DNA of 44,397 bases from Gammaproteobacteria bacterium 13_2_20CM_66_19 (lineage in GTDB: Bacteria > Pseudomonadota > Gammaproteobacteria > Steroidobacterales > Steroidobacteraceae): the NCBI GenBank assembly GCA_001914695.1, contig MNCZ01000063.1, forward strand, positions 1 through 44,397. The letters run 5' to 3'. The notes under the pieces were generated by a model, which saw only the letters and a program-made list of their open reading frames with translations, had not been told where the DNA came from and did not search any database. Shown one piece after another: positions 32,517 to 40,952 of this stretch. A program made the translations under genes and the position numbers. The number at the start of each line of letters is the position of its first letter. Position 1 is the stretch's first letter.

Positions 32517-33184
32517 TTCGTCGCGGGTTGCCCTTGACGAGCGTCCGCGGGCGCGCCTCCCGCGGCGGGCGGCACCGCCGGTGCGCCGGGCGTCGAGGTG
32601 TCGAAGCTCACGGTGGGCGCGATTGCGATCTGCTGCTCGTTGGCGACGGTGAAGTTCGGCTTCACCTGGAAGCCGAACAGCTTCGCCGTGAGGTTCGACG
32701 GGAAGCTGCGCACCTGCACGTTATAGCCCTGCACCGCCTGGATGTAGCGATTGCGGGACACGGCGATGCGGTTCTCGGTGCCTTCGAGCTGCGACTGCAG
32801 ATCGCGGAAGTTCTGATCCGACTTCAGCTGCGGATAGTTCTCGACGACCACCATCAGCCGGCCGAGCGCTTGCGTCAGCTCGCCCTGTGCGGCCTGGTAC
32901 TGCTGGAAGCGTTGCGGATCGTTGAGCAGCTCGGGCGTCACCTGGATGGAGTTGGCCTTGGCGCGCGCCTCGGTCACGCCGATCAGAACCTTCTGCTCCT
33001 GCGCCGCGTAGCCCTTGACGGTGTTGACCAGGTTCGGGATCAGGTCGGCCCGTCGCTGATACTGATTGACGACCTCGGACCAGGCGGCCTTCACCGCCTC
33101 GTCCTGTTGCTGCAGGGCGTTGTAACCGCACCCCGACAGTGCCACCACCGCAGCCGCCAGCAAGGCGCCCATCCACGCACGCAT
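32513..33184 (-). CDS. lemA: LemA family lipoprotein
   Basis: This 223-residue protein begins with a lipoprotein signal, MRAWMGALLAAAVVALSGC, with the acylated Cys at 19. The long helical LemA domain follows: GYNALQQQDEAVKAAWSEVVNQYQRRADLIPNLVNTVKGYAAQE, then NRYIQAVQGYNV and FPSNLTAKLFGF. The end is Pro/Ala-rich. LemA is an envelope protein of unknown biochemical role. The ATG at 33184 has AAGGAG at 8 nt and is preferred over the upstream frame start. It is first in a co-directional run with two TPM genes, the L,D-transpeptidase and the sheath gene. Confidence 0.93.
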   Translation of the reverse strand: MRAWMGALLAAAVVALSGCGYNALQQQDEAVKAAWSEVVNQYQRRADLIPNLVNTVKGYAAQEQKVLIGVTEARAKANSIQVTPELLNDPQRFQQYQAAQGELTQALGRLMVVVENYPQLKSDQNFRDLQSQLEGTENRIAVSRNRYIQAVQGYNVQVRSFPSNLTAKLFGFQVKPNFTVANEQQIAIAPTVSFDTSTPGAPAVPPAAGGAPADARQGQPATK

Positions 33185-33285
33185 CGAGATTCTCCTTATG
33201 CAAACGGCCCGCCGCACCTAAGCGGGGGGCGGGATTGTCACACGGCGGGGAAAGGCGCGTCGATTTAGGGCGTCGGAGCCAAAAA

Positions 33286-33313
33286 AAACCCCAGGTTTTG
33301 AGGCCTGGGGTTT
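33286..33313 (-). terminator. Strong Rho-independent terminator
   Basis: The arms AAACCCCAGG (33286-33295) and CCTGGGGTTT (33304-33313) make a perfect 10-bp stem. Read on the minus strand, the stem is followed by a run of eight T (33288-33281). It ends the transcript of the small gene at 33359-33565 and insulates the lemA operon. Confidence 0.85.
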
Positions 33314-33358
33314 ATAAAAGGCGGACCTTCGATGAAGGGAAGGAAGTCCGCCAGGGGA

Positions 33359-33565
33359 TCAGTGCAATCGTGCCCAGTGCAGGATCCGAATGTCGTCCGA
33401 GTCCAGATCGAAACTCTGTGCCAGCAGCGCGCGCAGCTCACGGCTGGCGCGCGTGTTGCTGAGGGGCTGACGAAGCTCCACTACGCCGCTCCATTCATTG
33501 CTGAAGCTCGAGCTTTGCGCCTTGCTGTCGCCGGTGACAAAGTGCGTGTAGTACTTGGTAGCCAC
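33359..33565 (-). CDS. Small protein of unknown function (68 residues)
   Basis: The frame starts with GTG at 33565 (MATKYYTHFVTGDSKAQSSS) and ends 46 bp before a strong terminator reading in the same direction, which supports a real transcription unit. The sequence is polar, rich in Ser, Leu, Asp and Arg, with no signal peptide, membrane segment or cysteine. The second half (RASRELRALLAQSFDLDSDD) is likely helical. No good Shine-Dalgarno precedes the start. I do not recognise a family. Confidence 0.6.
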   Translation of the reverse strand: MATKYYTHFVTGDSKAQSSSFSNEWSGVVELRQPLSNTRASRELRALLAQSFDLDSDDIRILHWARLH

Positions 33566-33621
33566 GGTTGGAGGTTAGTAGCGCAGCGGCGTTCCCGTCC
33601 GTGAGATGCTCCACAGAAACT

Positions 33622-33652
33622 TCGCTTTCTGTTAAAGCGAGTGCGACATAAT
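33622..33652 (+). promoter_or_regulatory. Candidate greB promoter with a short operator
   Basis: A -10-like CATAAT lies at 33647-33652. Just upstream is a 7-bp perfect inverted repeat, TCGCTTT (33622-33628) and AAAGCGA (33634-33640), with loop CTGTT. It overlaps where the -35 would be. CAGGAG at 33655-33660 is the greB ribosome-binding site. Confidence 0.4.
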
Positions 33653-33671
33653 TCACAGGAGCGCCCTGCAG

Positions 33672-34199
33672 ATGGCACGTGTGCCGCCCGTCAGCGCCCC
33701 TCCCGGCTCGAAGTACATCACTCCCGAGGGTGCGCGGCGGCTGCGCGAGGAGCTCGAGCGGCTGTGGCGCGAAGAGCGCCCAAGCGTGTGCCGGGCCGTG
33801 ACCGCGGCGGCCGCCCAGGGCGATCGCTCCGAGAACGCCGAGTACACCTACGGCAAGCGGCGCCTCCGCGAGATCGATCGGCGGGTGCGGTTCCTGCGCC
33901 GGCGGCTCGACGGTATGGTGATCGTGGATGGGCCTCCGGCCGATCCGGCGCGCGTGTTCTTCGGCGCCTGGGTGGTGCTCGAGTCCGCGGACGGATCCCG
34001 CACGCGCCACCGCATCGTGGGTCCCGACGAGTTCGACCTGTCGCCGGGCTACATCAGCATGGACTCACCGCTCGGCAAGGCCCTGATGCGCAAGAGCGTC
34101 GACGACGAGGTGACCGTCGAGGCGCCCGGGGGCAGCCGGAACTTGCTCATCGTGGCCATCGAGTACGAGTCGCTTACCAGATCACCCGGACGTTCTTGA
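33672..34199 (+). CDS. greB: Transcript cleavage factor GreB
   Basis: GreB rescues backtracked RNA polymerase by stimulating cleavage of the RNA 3' end through the secondary channel. The N-terminal coiled coil YITPEGARRLREELERLWRE, the GreB-specific GDRSENAEYTYGKRRLREID with the acidic tip, RVFFGAWVVLE and SMDSPLGKALM are all present. The length of 175 residues is slightly longer than E. coli GreB (158) because of a short N-terminal extension. The ATG at 33672 has CAGGAG upstream. The last 26 bp overlap the end of the convergent homospermidine synthase gene. Confidence 0.95.
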   Translation: MARVPPVSAPPGSKYITPEGARRLREELERLWREERPSVCRAVTAAAAQGDRSENAEYTYGKRRLREIDRRVRFLRRRLDGMVIVDGPPADPARVFFGAWVVLESADGSRTRHRIVGPDEFDLSPGYISMDSPLGKALMRKSVDDEVTVEAPGGSRNLLIVAIEYESLTRSPGRS

Positions 34200-35598
34200 A
34201 CTGCCAGGGGTCGTTCCGGTCGATGTCCTCGGGGAACAGCCGCTCGCGCTCGTGCAGCGGCGTCCAGTCGGTGTACTCCCCGACCATCGGACCGAGGTAC
34301 GGCGTGCAGATCTCGAGGTTGCGCCGGAAGTCCATCTCGTCCGGCTCGACGACCCCGAGATTCGGATTCTCCATCGCCCACACCACCCCCGAGAGCACGG
34401 CCACGCACACCTGCAGGCTCGTGGCGTTGTTGTAAGGGGCGAGCTGACGCGCCTCGCCGATCGAGAGCTGCGAGCCGTACCAATAGGCGTTTTTCTTGTG
34501 GCCGGCGAGCAGCACCCCGAGCTCGTCGATGCCGCTCACGATGTCGTCCATGAGGATGCGCTGGCGCTCCTGCTGCACGTAGTTGCGTCCGGCAAGCTCG
34601 TGAATCGACATGACCGCGGCGGCGCACGGGTGGTAGGCGTAGTGCACCGTCGGCCGATATGCCACCTGCGAGCCCTCGCGCACCGTGAAGTAATCGGCGA
34701 TGGAGATCGACTCGGCGTGCGTGATGCAGAAGCCGTGAAAATGCCCGGCGCGCGGCGTCCAGGTGCGCACGCGGGTACCGGCGCCGGGCTGCATGAGGTA
34801 GATCGAGGCGAGGCTCCCGGAGTCGTGGCGCTTGCCGTCGCGCGGGAAGTTGCGCTCGTGGGTCCCCCAGCCCATCTCGCTCGGCTGCGAGCCCTCGCTC
34901 ACGAAGCCGTCGATCGACCAGGTATTCACGAATTCGCCCGGCTGCTTCGGGCTGCTCGAGATCTGGGTGTCGCGCTCGGCGATGTGCACCACTCTCAACC
35001 CCAAGCGGCGCGCCAGATCGCCCCACTCGGCGCGCGAGGCGGGCTTGCCGGCATCCACGCGCGTTTCGGCGGCGATGTTCAGCAGCGCCTGCTTGACGAA
35101 GTGCGACACGAGGCCGGGGTTGGCGCCGTGGGTGAGCACGGCGGTCGGGGCGCGCGCGTTGCCCGCGCGCAGCGCAAGGGCCTCCTCGCGCAGCGCGTAA
35201 TTGGTGCGGCGGGCGGCCGGCACTGTCGGGTCCGTATAGCCGCCCGGCCAGGGCTCGATACAGGTATCGAGATACATCGCGCCCTTCTCCCAGCACAGCT
35301 TGATGAGCGCGACGCTCGAGACCTCGAGCGAGACGTTGACGAGGAAATCCCCTCGCCCGAGCAGCGGGCCGAGGACGCGCCGGAAGTTCTCGCGCGTCAG
35401 ACGCTCCTTGATGAACTTGATGCCGTACTTCGCCGCCTCCTCGCTCCCTTTGTCCTCGGCCGTCACGATGGTGAGCCGATCGGGCGTAATGCCGACGTGC
35501 CTGAGGAGCAGTGGCAGAACCCCCTGGCCGATGCTGCCGAAACCGACGAACAGGATGCGTCCGGGAAATTCGATGTAAATTTTGTGATCGCTGCTCAT
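34174..35598 (-). CDS. hss: Homospermidine synthase
   Basis: This 474-residue enzyme makes sym-homospermidine from two putrescines (or putrescine and spermidine) in an NAD-dependent reaction. The N-terminal Rossmann motif RILFVGFGSIGQGVLPLLLR, then NVSLEVSSVALI, YLDTCIEPW, LTHGANPGLVSHFVK and GFVSEGSQPSEMGWG are typical of the bacterial saccharopine-dehydrogenase-like family. The ATG at 35598 is chosen because residues before it are not conserved. The arginine decarboxylase gene lies 1.8 kb away and feeds putrescine synthesis, so homospermidine is likely a main polyamine here. Confidence 0.93.
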   Translation of the reverse strand: MSSDHKIYIEFPGRILFVGFGSIGQGVLPLLLRHVGITPDRLTIVTAEDKGSEEAAKYGIKFIKERLTRENFRRVLGPLLGRGDFLVNVSLEVSSVALIKLCWEKGAMYLDTCIEPWPGGYTDPTVPAARRTNYALREEALALRAGNARAPTAVLTHGANPGLVSHFVKQALLNIAAETRVDAGKPASRAEWGDLARRLGLRVVHIAERDTQISSSPKQPGEFVNTWSIDGFVSEGSQPSEMGWGTHERNFPRDGKRHDSGSLASIYLMQPGAGTRVRTWTPRAGHFHGFCITHAESISIADYFTVREGSQVAYRPTVHYAYHPCAAAVMSIHELAGRNYVQQERQRILMDDIVSGIDELGVLLAGHKKNAYWYGSQLSIGEARQLAPYNNATSLQVCVAVLSGVVWAMENPNLGVVEPDEMDFRRNLEICTPYLGPMVGEYTDWTPLHERERLFPEDIDRNDPWQFKNVRVIW

Positions 35599-35706
35599 GA
35601 TGCTCAAGTCTTCGTGATCTTCGCTCCTCGCGGCACGATGGCACGCGCGGGCGAAGGTTAGCAACCGGACTCGCGCGACTCAATTTCCGCGCGCGCGGCG
35701 CTGCGC

Positions 35707-36366
35707 TCAGCGCCAGTGAGGCGGATAGGTGCGCTCGTACCCCGGCAGCGCCGCGACGCGCGCGAGCCAGCGCCCGAGCGCCGGGTAGTTCACCTCGACG
35801 GGCATGAAGCGCGATGACAGCTCGCGCGCCACCGGCCGCTCGAGCGCGCGCTTCAAGAGCTGGATGCCCGGAAAGATCACCATGTCGACGGCCGAGTACG
35901 CATCCCCCACGATCCAGTCGGACTTCGAGAGCCGTCCCTCGATGGTGCGCGCGTCGCTCGCGACCGAGTGCATCGCCTCCGTGATCTCGTCGCCGGAGAG
36001 GTCCACGTCGCCGTCGAAGATCGCCGAGGTGATGCGCCTCAGACGCGGCTCGATATACGCCTGATACTCGCAGATGACCCGCATGATGGTGCCGGCCTCC
36101 TCGGGCGTGCGGCCGAAGATCGGCGGCTGCGGGTACTTGAGGTCCAGGTAGTACAGGATCGCGAGCGACTCGAAGCAGACGTAGTCCCCGTCCTTCAGGA
36201 CCGGCACGCGGCCGCGCGGATTGAGTGCGAGCATCTGCGGGGATTTGTGCTCCTGCTTCGAGAACTGCAGCAGGTGGCTCAGGTAGGGCAGCCGCTTGTA
36301 CTCGAGCGCCAACAGCACGCGCCACGCGTAGGGACTGCCACTGCCCCAGTAAACGTCGATGGCCAT
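35707..36366 (-). CDS. Glutathione S-transferase family protein
   Basis: This 219-residue cytosolic protein has a thioredoxin-like N-terminal domain (about 1-80) with [21 protein letters not shown] and the glutathione-binding [20 protein letters not shown], including the cis-proline and the Glu-Ser pair. An all-helical C-terminal domain follows, with [20 protein letters not shown]. Such enzymes conjugate or exchange glutathione with small electrophiles, and the class and substrate are not determined. The start at ATG 36366 gives a normal length. It is divergent from the sulfurtransferase gene, with about 90 bp between them. Confidence 0.88.
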   Translation of the reverse strand: MAIDVYWGSGSPYAWRVLLALEYKRLPYLSHLLQFSKQEHKSPQMLALNPRGRVPVLKDGDYVCFESLAILYYLDLKYPQPPIFGRTPEEAGTIMRVICEYQAYIEPRLRRITSAIFDGDVDLSGDEITEAMHSVASDARTIEGRLSKSDWIVGDAYSAVDMVIFPGIQLLKRALERPVARELSSRFMPVEVNYPALGRWLARVAALPGYERTYPPHWR

Positions 36367-36454
36367 GGTGCGCCCCGCTGGAGGTGGTGACGGGATTGTA
36401 ACGACAACCGCACAGCGCCGAAAATGCGCGGCGGACCCTCGCGAGGGATGCGCC

Positions 36455-37384
36455 GTGACGACGAACCTCATCGAACCCGGCGAGCTCGGCAGGCATCGCG
36501 CCGATCCCGACTGGGCTATCATCGACTGCCGCTTCGAGCTCGCGCGCCCCGATTGGGGCGAGCAGGCCTTCGCCGCCGCTCATATCCCGAACGCGCTCTA
36601 CGCTCATCTGGATCGGGACCTCTCGGGTCCACGCACGGCGCTGACCGGCCGGCACCCGCTGCCCGAGGTCGGTGCGCTCGTGGCGACCTTCGCGCGCTGG
36701 GGAATAGATGACAGGGTGCAGGTCGTGGCCTATGACCAGGGAGGGGCCGTCGCCTTTGCGGCGCGCCTGTGGTGGCTGCTGCGCTGGCTGGGCCACGGGA
36801 AGGTGGCGGTGCTCGACGGGGGCCTCGCGGCCTGGGAGCGCGCCGGGTTGCCGCTCGACAGCGTGACCACGGCCCGCGCGCCGCGGCGCTTTCGCGCCGC
36901 GCCCGCCGCGGACGCGGTGGTGACGAGCGCCGCGCTCGAGCGCCTCGTGGCCTCCGGCGCACTCGAGCGCGGCGAGCAGCTCCTGGTGGACGCGCGTGGC
37001 GCGGATCGCTTCGCGGGCGAGAACGAGACGCTCGACCCGGTCGCGGGCCACGTCCCGGGCGCCCGCAACCATCCCTTCGCCATAAACCTCGACGCGCGGG
37101 GTCGATTTCTCGACGCGGCGGCGCTCGAGCGACGCTGGGCGGAGCGGCTGCGCGGGCGGGGTGCGGCGGAAGTGATCGCGATGTGCGGCTCGGGCGTCAC
37201 GGCCTGTCACAATCTGCTCGCGCTCGAGGTCGCGGGACTTCCCGGCGCGCGGCTCTACGCGGGGTCCTGGAGCGAGTGGATCCGCGATCCGGCGCGTCCG
37301 GTGGCTCGCGGCCCCGAGGCTCCCGCCGGTGCCGGGGCCGCGGCGCAAGCCGCGGCGGCGCCACCAAACACTCGAACTTCGTGA
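36455..37384 (+). CDS. Thiosulfate / 3-mercaptopyruvate sulfurtransferase
   Basis: This 309-residue enzyme has two rhodanese domains. The N-terminal, inactive one contains [28 protein letters not shown] and [19 protein letters not shown]. The C-terminal one contains [27 protein letters not shown] and the catalytic loop [15 protein letters not shown], with cysteine as sulfur acceptor. CGSGVTA resembles SseA, favouring 3-mercaptopyruvate, but specificity is not certain. The GTG at 36455 follows a GAGGG site. After the enzyme core comes an Ala/Pro/Gly tail. The speA start lies 43 bp downstream. Confidence 0.9.
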   Translation: MTTNLIEPGELGRHRADPDWAIIDCRFELARPDWGEQAFAAAHIPNALYAHLDRDLSGPRTALTGRHPLPEVGALVATFARWGIDDRVQVVAYDQGGAVAFAARLWWLLRWLGHGKVAVLDGGLAAWERAGLPLDSVTTARAPRRFRAAPAADAVVTSAALERLVASGALERGEQLLVDARGADRFAGENETLDPVAGHVPGARNHPFAINLDARGRFLDAAALERRWAERLRGRGAAEVIAMCGSGVTACHNLLALEVAGLPGARLYAGSWSEWIRDPARPVARGPEAPAGAGAAAQAAAAPPNTRTS

Positions 37385-37412
37385 GCCAGCACTCTTACTG
37401 GACACGTAATTT

Positions 37413-37421
37413 TGATATAAG
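37413..37421 (+). promoter_or_regulatory. Extended -10 promoter of speA
   Basis: TGATATAAG is an extended -10 (TGn followed by TATAAG at 37416-37421), which can work without a -35 box. Exactly 6 bp (GCGCCC) separate it from the GTG at 37428, so transcription would start at the first codon. No Shine-Dalgarno is present between them. Confidence 0.5.
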
Positions 37422-37427
37422 GCGCCC

Positions 37428-39407
37428 GTGGCCGCCGATCCCAAGAGCGCCGTCAACGGCAATCGCAAGTTCAATCCCGCGCAGCCCTGGCGGGTCGAGG
37501 ACTCGCTCGAGCTCTACCACCTGCGCGCCTGGGGTCAGGGTTACTTCAGCGTCAATCAGAGCGGTCACGTGGTGGTGCGGCCGGACACGACCGAGCAGCA
37601 CGAGATCGATCTGTACGAGGTCGTCGAGGGCCTGCTGGCCCGTGACCTGACGACGCCGGTGGTGGTGCGCTTCTCCGACATCCTGGCGCATCGCCTGCGC
37701 CGGCTCCACGACGCGTTCGCGCAGGCGATCGCCGAAAACGACTACAAGAACCGCTACGCGGCGGTGTACCCGATCAAGGTGAACCAGCAGCGCCTCGTGG
37801 TCGAGGAGGTCTACCGCTACGGCCAGGAGTTCGGCTTCGGCCTCGAGGTGGGGTCGAAGCCCGAGCTGCTCGCGGTGATGGCGATGACCGAGAATGCGCC
37901 TGAGCGGCTCATCATCTGCAACGGCTTCAAGGACGACAGCTACATCGAGGCGGTCACGCTCGCCACCAAGCTCGGCCGCACCATCATCCCGGTGGTGGAG
38001 AACTTCGAGGAGCTCGGGCTCATCCTCGAGCACGCCCGCCTCTACCAGGTGCGGCCGCGGATCGGCGTGCGCGTCAAGCTCTTCAGCGAGGGCTCGGGGC
38101 GCTGGAGCTCCTCGGCCGGCGAGAAGTCCAAGTTCGGCCTGTTCATCACCGAGATCCTCGAGCTGTTCAACGTGCTGAAGCAACACGACATGCTCGACTG
38201 CCTGCAGCTGGTGCACTGCCACCCGGGCAGCCAGTTGCAGGACATCCGCCGCGTCAAGGACGCGATCAACGAGCTGGCGCACGTGTATGCCGAGCTCAAG
38301 CTCATGGGGGCGGGCCTGCAGTACATCGACGTGGGCGGGGGCCTCGGGGTCGATTACGACGGCAGCGGCACCAACTTCCCCTCTTCGATCAACTACACCC
38401 TCAACGAATACGCGAGCGACGTCGTCTACCGCGTGGCGAGCGTGTGCAACGCCCGCGACATTCCGCACCCGATGATCGTGAGCGAGTCCGGCCGCGCGGT
38501 GGCGGCCTACCACAGCGTGCTCATATTCGATGCCCTCGGCTCCTCGGCCCTCGATAAGTTCCGCGTTACCGGGGATCGCGCCGAGGACTACGGCGGCGAG
38601 GAGGAGCTGCCGCAGCCGGTTCAGGATCTCTTCGAGGCCTTCCGCGCGGTGAGCGACCGGCGTCTGGTCGAGTGCTATCACGATGCGCTCACGGCGCGCG
38701 AGCAGGTGCTGCAGATGTTCAATCTGGGGCTGCTGTCGCTCGAGTTCCGCGGGCTCGCCGAGCGGCTCTACTGGGCGACCTGCGCCAAGATCCGCGACTC
38801 CTGCCGCAAGCTCGAGCGGCTGCCGGAGGAGCTCGAGGACCTCGAATCGATCCTCTCCGACACCTACTTCTGCAACTTCTCGGTGTTCCAGTCGCTCCCG
38901 GACAGCTGGGCGATCGACCAGCTGTTCCCGATCCTGCCCATCCACCGCCTGGACGAGCGCCCGACCCGTACCGCGGTGCTCGCCGACATCACCTGTGATT
39001 CGGACGGCAAGATCGATCACTTCGTGTCGCTGCGCGACGTGAAGCGCACGCTCGAGCTGCACGAGCTCAGGGGCGAGGAAAAGTACTACCTGGCGGCGTT
39101 CCTGGTCGGCGCCTACCAGGAGACCCTCGGCGATCTGCACAATCTCTTCGGCGACACCCACGTGGTGCACGTGCGGCTGCACGATGAAGGCGGCTGGTGG
39201 ATCGAGGAGATCGTCAAGGGTGACACCGCCAACAAGGTGCTCGAGTACATGGAGTACGACGTCGCGGAGCTCTACCCGGCCCTGGCGCGCGACTGCGAAC
39301 GCGCCATCCGCGACGGGCGCATGACGCTCGCCGAGAGCCAGACGCTGAAGCGCTTCTACGAGAGCGAGCTCGACGGCTACGCGTATCTCGAGCCCGCGGG
39401 CGCGTGA
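37428..39407 (+). CDS. speA: Biosynthetic arginine decarboxylase
   Basis: SpeA converts arginine to agmatine using pyridoxal phosphate, the first step to putrescine. The 659 residues match E. coli SpeA (658). Visible are the PLP-lysine region YAAVYPIKVNQQRLV, GLEVGSKPELLAVM, HCHPGSQLQDIRRVKDAI, GGGLGVDYDGSGTN and the second active-site part DSWAIDQLFPILPIHR and ITCDSDGKID. The GTG at 37428 is the only sensible start. The sulfurtransferase is 43 bp upstream, but an extended -10 element suggests an own promoter. Its product route probably supplies the neighbouring homospermidine synthase. Confidence 0.97.
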   Translation: MAADPKSAVNGNRKFNPAQPWRVEDSLELYHLRAWGQGYFSVNQSGHVVVRPDTTEQHEIDLYEVVEGLLARDLTTPVVVRFSDILAHRLRRLHDAFAQAIAENDYKNRYAAVYPIKVNQQRLVVEEVYRYGQEFGFGLEVGSKPELLAVMAMTENAPERLIICNGFKDDSYIEAVTLATKLGRTIIPVVENFEELGLILEHARLYQVRPRIGVRVKLFSEGSGRWSSSAGEKSKFGLFITEILELFNVLKQHDMLDCLQLVHCHPGSQLQDIRRVKDAINELAHVYAELKLMGAGLQYIDVGGGLGVDYDGSGTNFPSSINYTLNEYASDVVYRVASVCNARDIPHPMIVSESGRAVAAYHSVLIFDALGSSALDKFRVTGDRAEDYGGEEELPQPVQDLFEAFRAVSDRRLVECYHDALTAREQVLQMFNLGLLSLEFRGLAERLYWATCAKIRDSCRKLERLPEELEDLESILSDTYFCNFSVFQSLPDSWAIDQLFPILPIHRLDERPTRTAVLADITCDSDGKIDHFVSLRDVKRTLELHELRGEEKYYLAAFLVGAYQETLGDLHNLFGDTHVVHVRLHDEGGWWIEEIVKGDTANKVLEYMEYDVAELYPALARDCERAIRDGRMTLAESQTLKRFYESELDGYAYLEPAGA

Positions 39408-39712
39408 GCGGGTGCTGTTGTTTTTTCGGCACGCGGCGCTGGTTTGCGTCCCGCAGGGCCCGGGAGTAGCATCCGCCGTGCGTTCGTTCCGTAGTGGATG
39501 AGTGCGCTTTGTTGAATGTGTTGACTCCATATCCCGCCCCGCGCTTCTCATCCGCGCGCGAACGCAGGTGCAGGCCGCTGGCCCAAGCGCTGCGCATTGA
39601 CTGAAACTGCCGATCGTGTGCCTTGAAGCCTTGACCTGTTTGAGTGTTCACGCGGTACATGCGACGAGGCTCGCCCGCCGCCGCTGTCCGCTTTTGCAAG
39701 AGAGACTTCCGG
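39408..39712 (+). promoter_or_regulatory. 305-bp leader region before the RRM gene
   Basis: This is the only gap over 300 bp in the window. I see no convincing gene in it. It is less GC-rich than its neighbours in places (39415-39430 and 39500-39535), with several TTGAC-type hexamers at 39519, 39598 and 39626, but no clean -10 at the right distance. Genes for RRM and cold-inducible proteins often have long regulatory 5' leaders, so this may be one. The end contains a purine-rich AGAGAG site before the ATG. Confidence 0.4.
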
Positions 39713-39994
39713 ATGACGACGATTTACGTGGGAAATCTCCCGTTCAACGCCACCGAGCAGGACGTGAAAGCCCTGTTTGAACGTCACGGCAAGGTGGAAT
39801 CGGTGAAGCTCATCAACGACCGGGAAACCGGTAAGCCGCGTGGTTTCGGTTTCGTCGACATGCCGCAGGCCGAGGCGCAGGGCGCGATCCAGGCCCTGAA
39901 CGGCTTTCAGATGAACGGCCGGCCGCTGCGCGTGAACGAAGCCCAGGAGCGCCCCCAGCGCCCGCGCCAGGGCGGTGGCCCGTTCCGTCGCTGA
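39713..39994 (+). CDS. RRM-domain RNA-binding protein
   Basis: This 93-residue protein is a single RNA-recognition motif with both signature segments: RNP2 IYVGNLPFNAT at the start and RNP1 KPRGFGFVDM near residue 45. It ends in a short Arg/Gln/Gly-rich tail (RPQRPRQGGGPFRR). Bacterial RRM proteins of this size bind single-stranded RNA and are often cold- or stress-induced. The ATG at 39713 starts directly at the domain. A Rho-independent terminator follows 30 bp after the stop, so the gene is monocistronic. Confidence 0.93.
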   Translation: MTTIYVGNLPFNATEQDVKALFERHGKVESVKLINDRETGKPRGFGFVDMPQAEAQGAIQALNGFQMNGRPLRVNEAQERPQRPRQGGGPFRR

Positions 39995-40023
39995 CACCTG
40001 CGGGGCAACCCAAGGGGATACAC

Positions 40024-40051
40024 AAAACCCCGCTCCACGCGGGGTTTTTTT
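40024..40051 (+). terminator. Rho-independent terminator after the RRM gene
   Basis: The arms AAAACCCCGC (40024-40033) and GCGGGGTTTT (40039-40048) surround loop TCCAC. Seven T follow the GC stem (40045-40051). Confidence 0.9.
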
Positions 40052-40109
40052 ATGGCACGCAGTGCGTATCGCGCCTTGCCCGAGCGAGGCGCACCGACGG
40101 GGACGACCG

Positions 40110-40949
40110 ATGATGCTCGAGAAGCGCATATCCGGCGCAGCCGCCCTTGCCAGCGCGGTGCTGGCGGTAGCCGCGTGCGCGACCGGCGGCAGCTCGCGCC
40201 AAACCACCGCCGAGGCTCTGACCGCGATCCTGGCCGCCGACCACCGCTCGGCGGAGAATCGCGCGCGCGACCGCTACCGCCATCCGAAGGAGACGCTGCT
40301 GTTCTTCGGCATTCGCCCGGAGATGCGGGTGCTCGAAGTGTGGCCGGAACCGGGGTGGTACACGGAGGTGATCGCGCCGCTCGTGCGCGAGAAGGGCAAG
40401 TACTACGCGGCCGTCATCGCGGCGGATCCCACGAGCAAGTACATCACCGAGCGACTCGAGGCCTACCGCAGGAAGCTCGCCGAGCGTGCGGACCTCTACG
40501 ACCGCGTCTCGGTGGTCACCTTCCCGACGGATGGCGGGGATGCGGTGCCGCCGGGGTCAGTCGACATGGTCGTGACCTTTCGCAACATCCATAACTGGAT
40601 GTCGCGGGACAGGGCCGCGCAGGCCTTCACCACCATGTACCGGGCGCTGCGGCCGGGCGGCGTCCTCGGTGTGGTCGAGCACCGCGGCAATCCCGCGCTC
40701 CCCCAGGATGTGTCCGCGAAGAGCGGCTACGTGATCGAGGACTACGCGATCAAGCTCATCGAGGCGCAGGGCTTCAGGCTGGTCGCGAAGTCCGAGGTGA
40801 ATGCGAACGCCAAGGACACCAAGGACTACGAGCAGGGTGTGTGGACGCTGCCCCCGACGTACCGACTCGGGGACAAGGATCGGGAAAAGTACGCCGGCAT
40901 CGGCGAGAGTGATCGCTTCACGCTGCGCTTCGTGAAGCCGAAGAAATAG
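40110..40949 (+). CDS. Exported methyltransferase-like lipoprotein
   Basis: This 279-residue protein starts with a lipoprotein signal (ASAVLAVAAC, Cys at 23) and continues with a class I methyltransferase fold. The first strand is MRVLEVWPEPGWYTEVIAP, where the usual GxGxG SAM loop is replaced by WPEPG. DMVVTFRNIHNW and YRALRPGGVLGVVEHRG are the next core strands. This matches a family annotated as predicted periplasmic methyltransferases (COG4798-like). SAM is not expected in the periplasm, so the activity is doubtful. The start is ATG 40110 or the adjacent ATG 40113, with GGGGACG upstream. It ends 3 bp before the end of the convergent helicase gene. Confidence 0.82.
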   Translation: MMLEKRISGAAALASAVLAVAACATGGSSRQTTAEALTAILAADHRSAENRARDRYRHPKETLLFFGIRPEMRVLEVWPEPGWYTEVIAPLVREKGKYYAAVIAADPTSKYITERLEAYRRKLAERADLYDRVSVVTFPTDGGDAVPPGSVDMVVTFRNIHNWMSRDRAAQAFTTMYRALRPGGVLGVVEHRGNPALPQDVSAKSGYVIEDYAIKLIEAQGFRLVAKSEVNANAKDTKDYEQGVWTLPPTYRLGDKDREKYAGIGESDRFTLRFVKPKK

Positions 40950-40952
40950 CCC

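Noticed and set aside
34049-37474. A very long open frame on the minus strand over hss, the GST and the sulfurtransferase
   Set aside because: It is a frame shadow in GC-rich DNA: low-complexity Arg/Ala/Gly protein, overlapping clear conserved genes on both strands.
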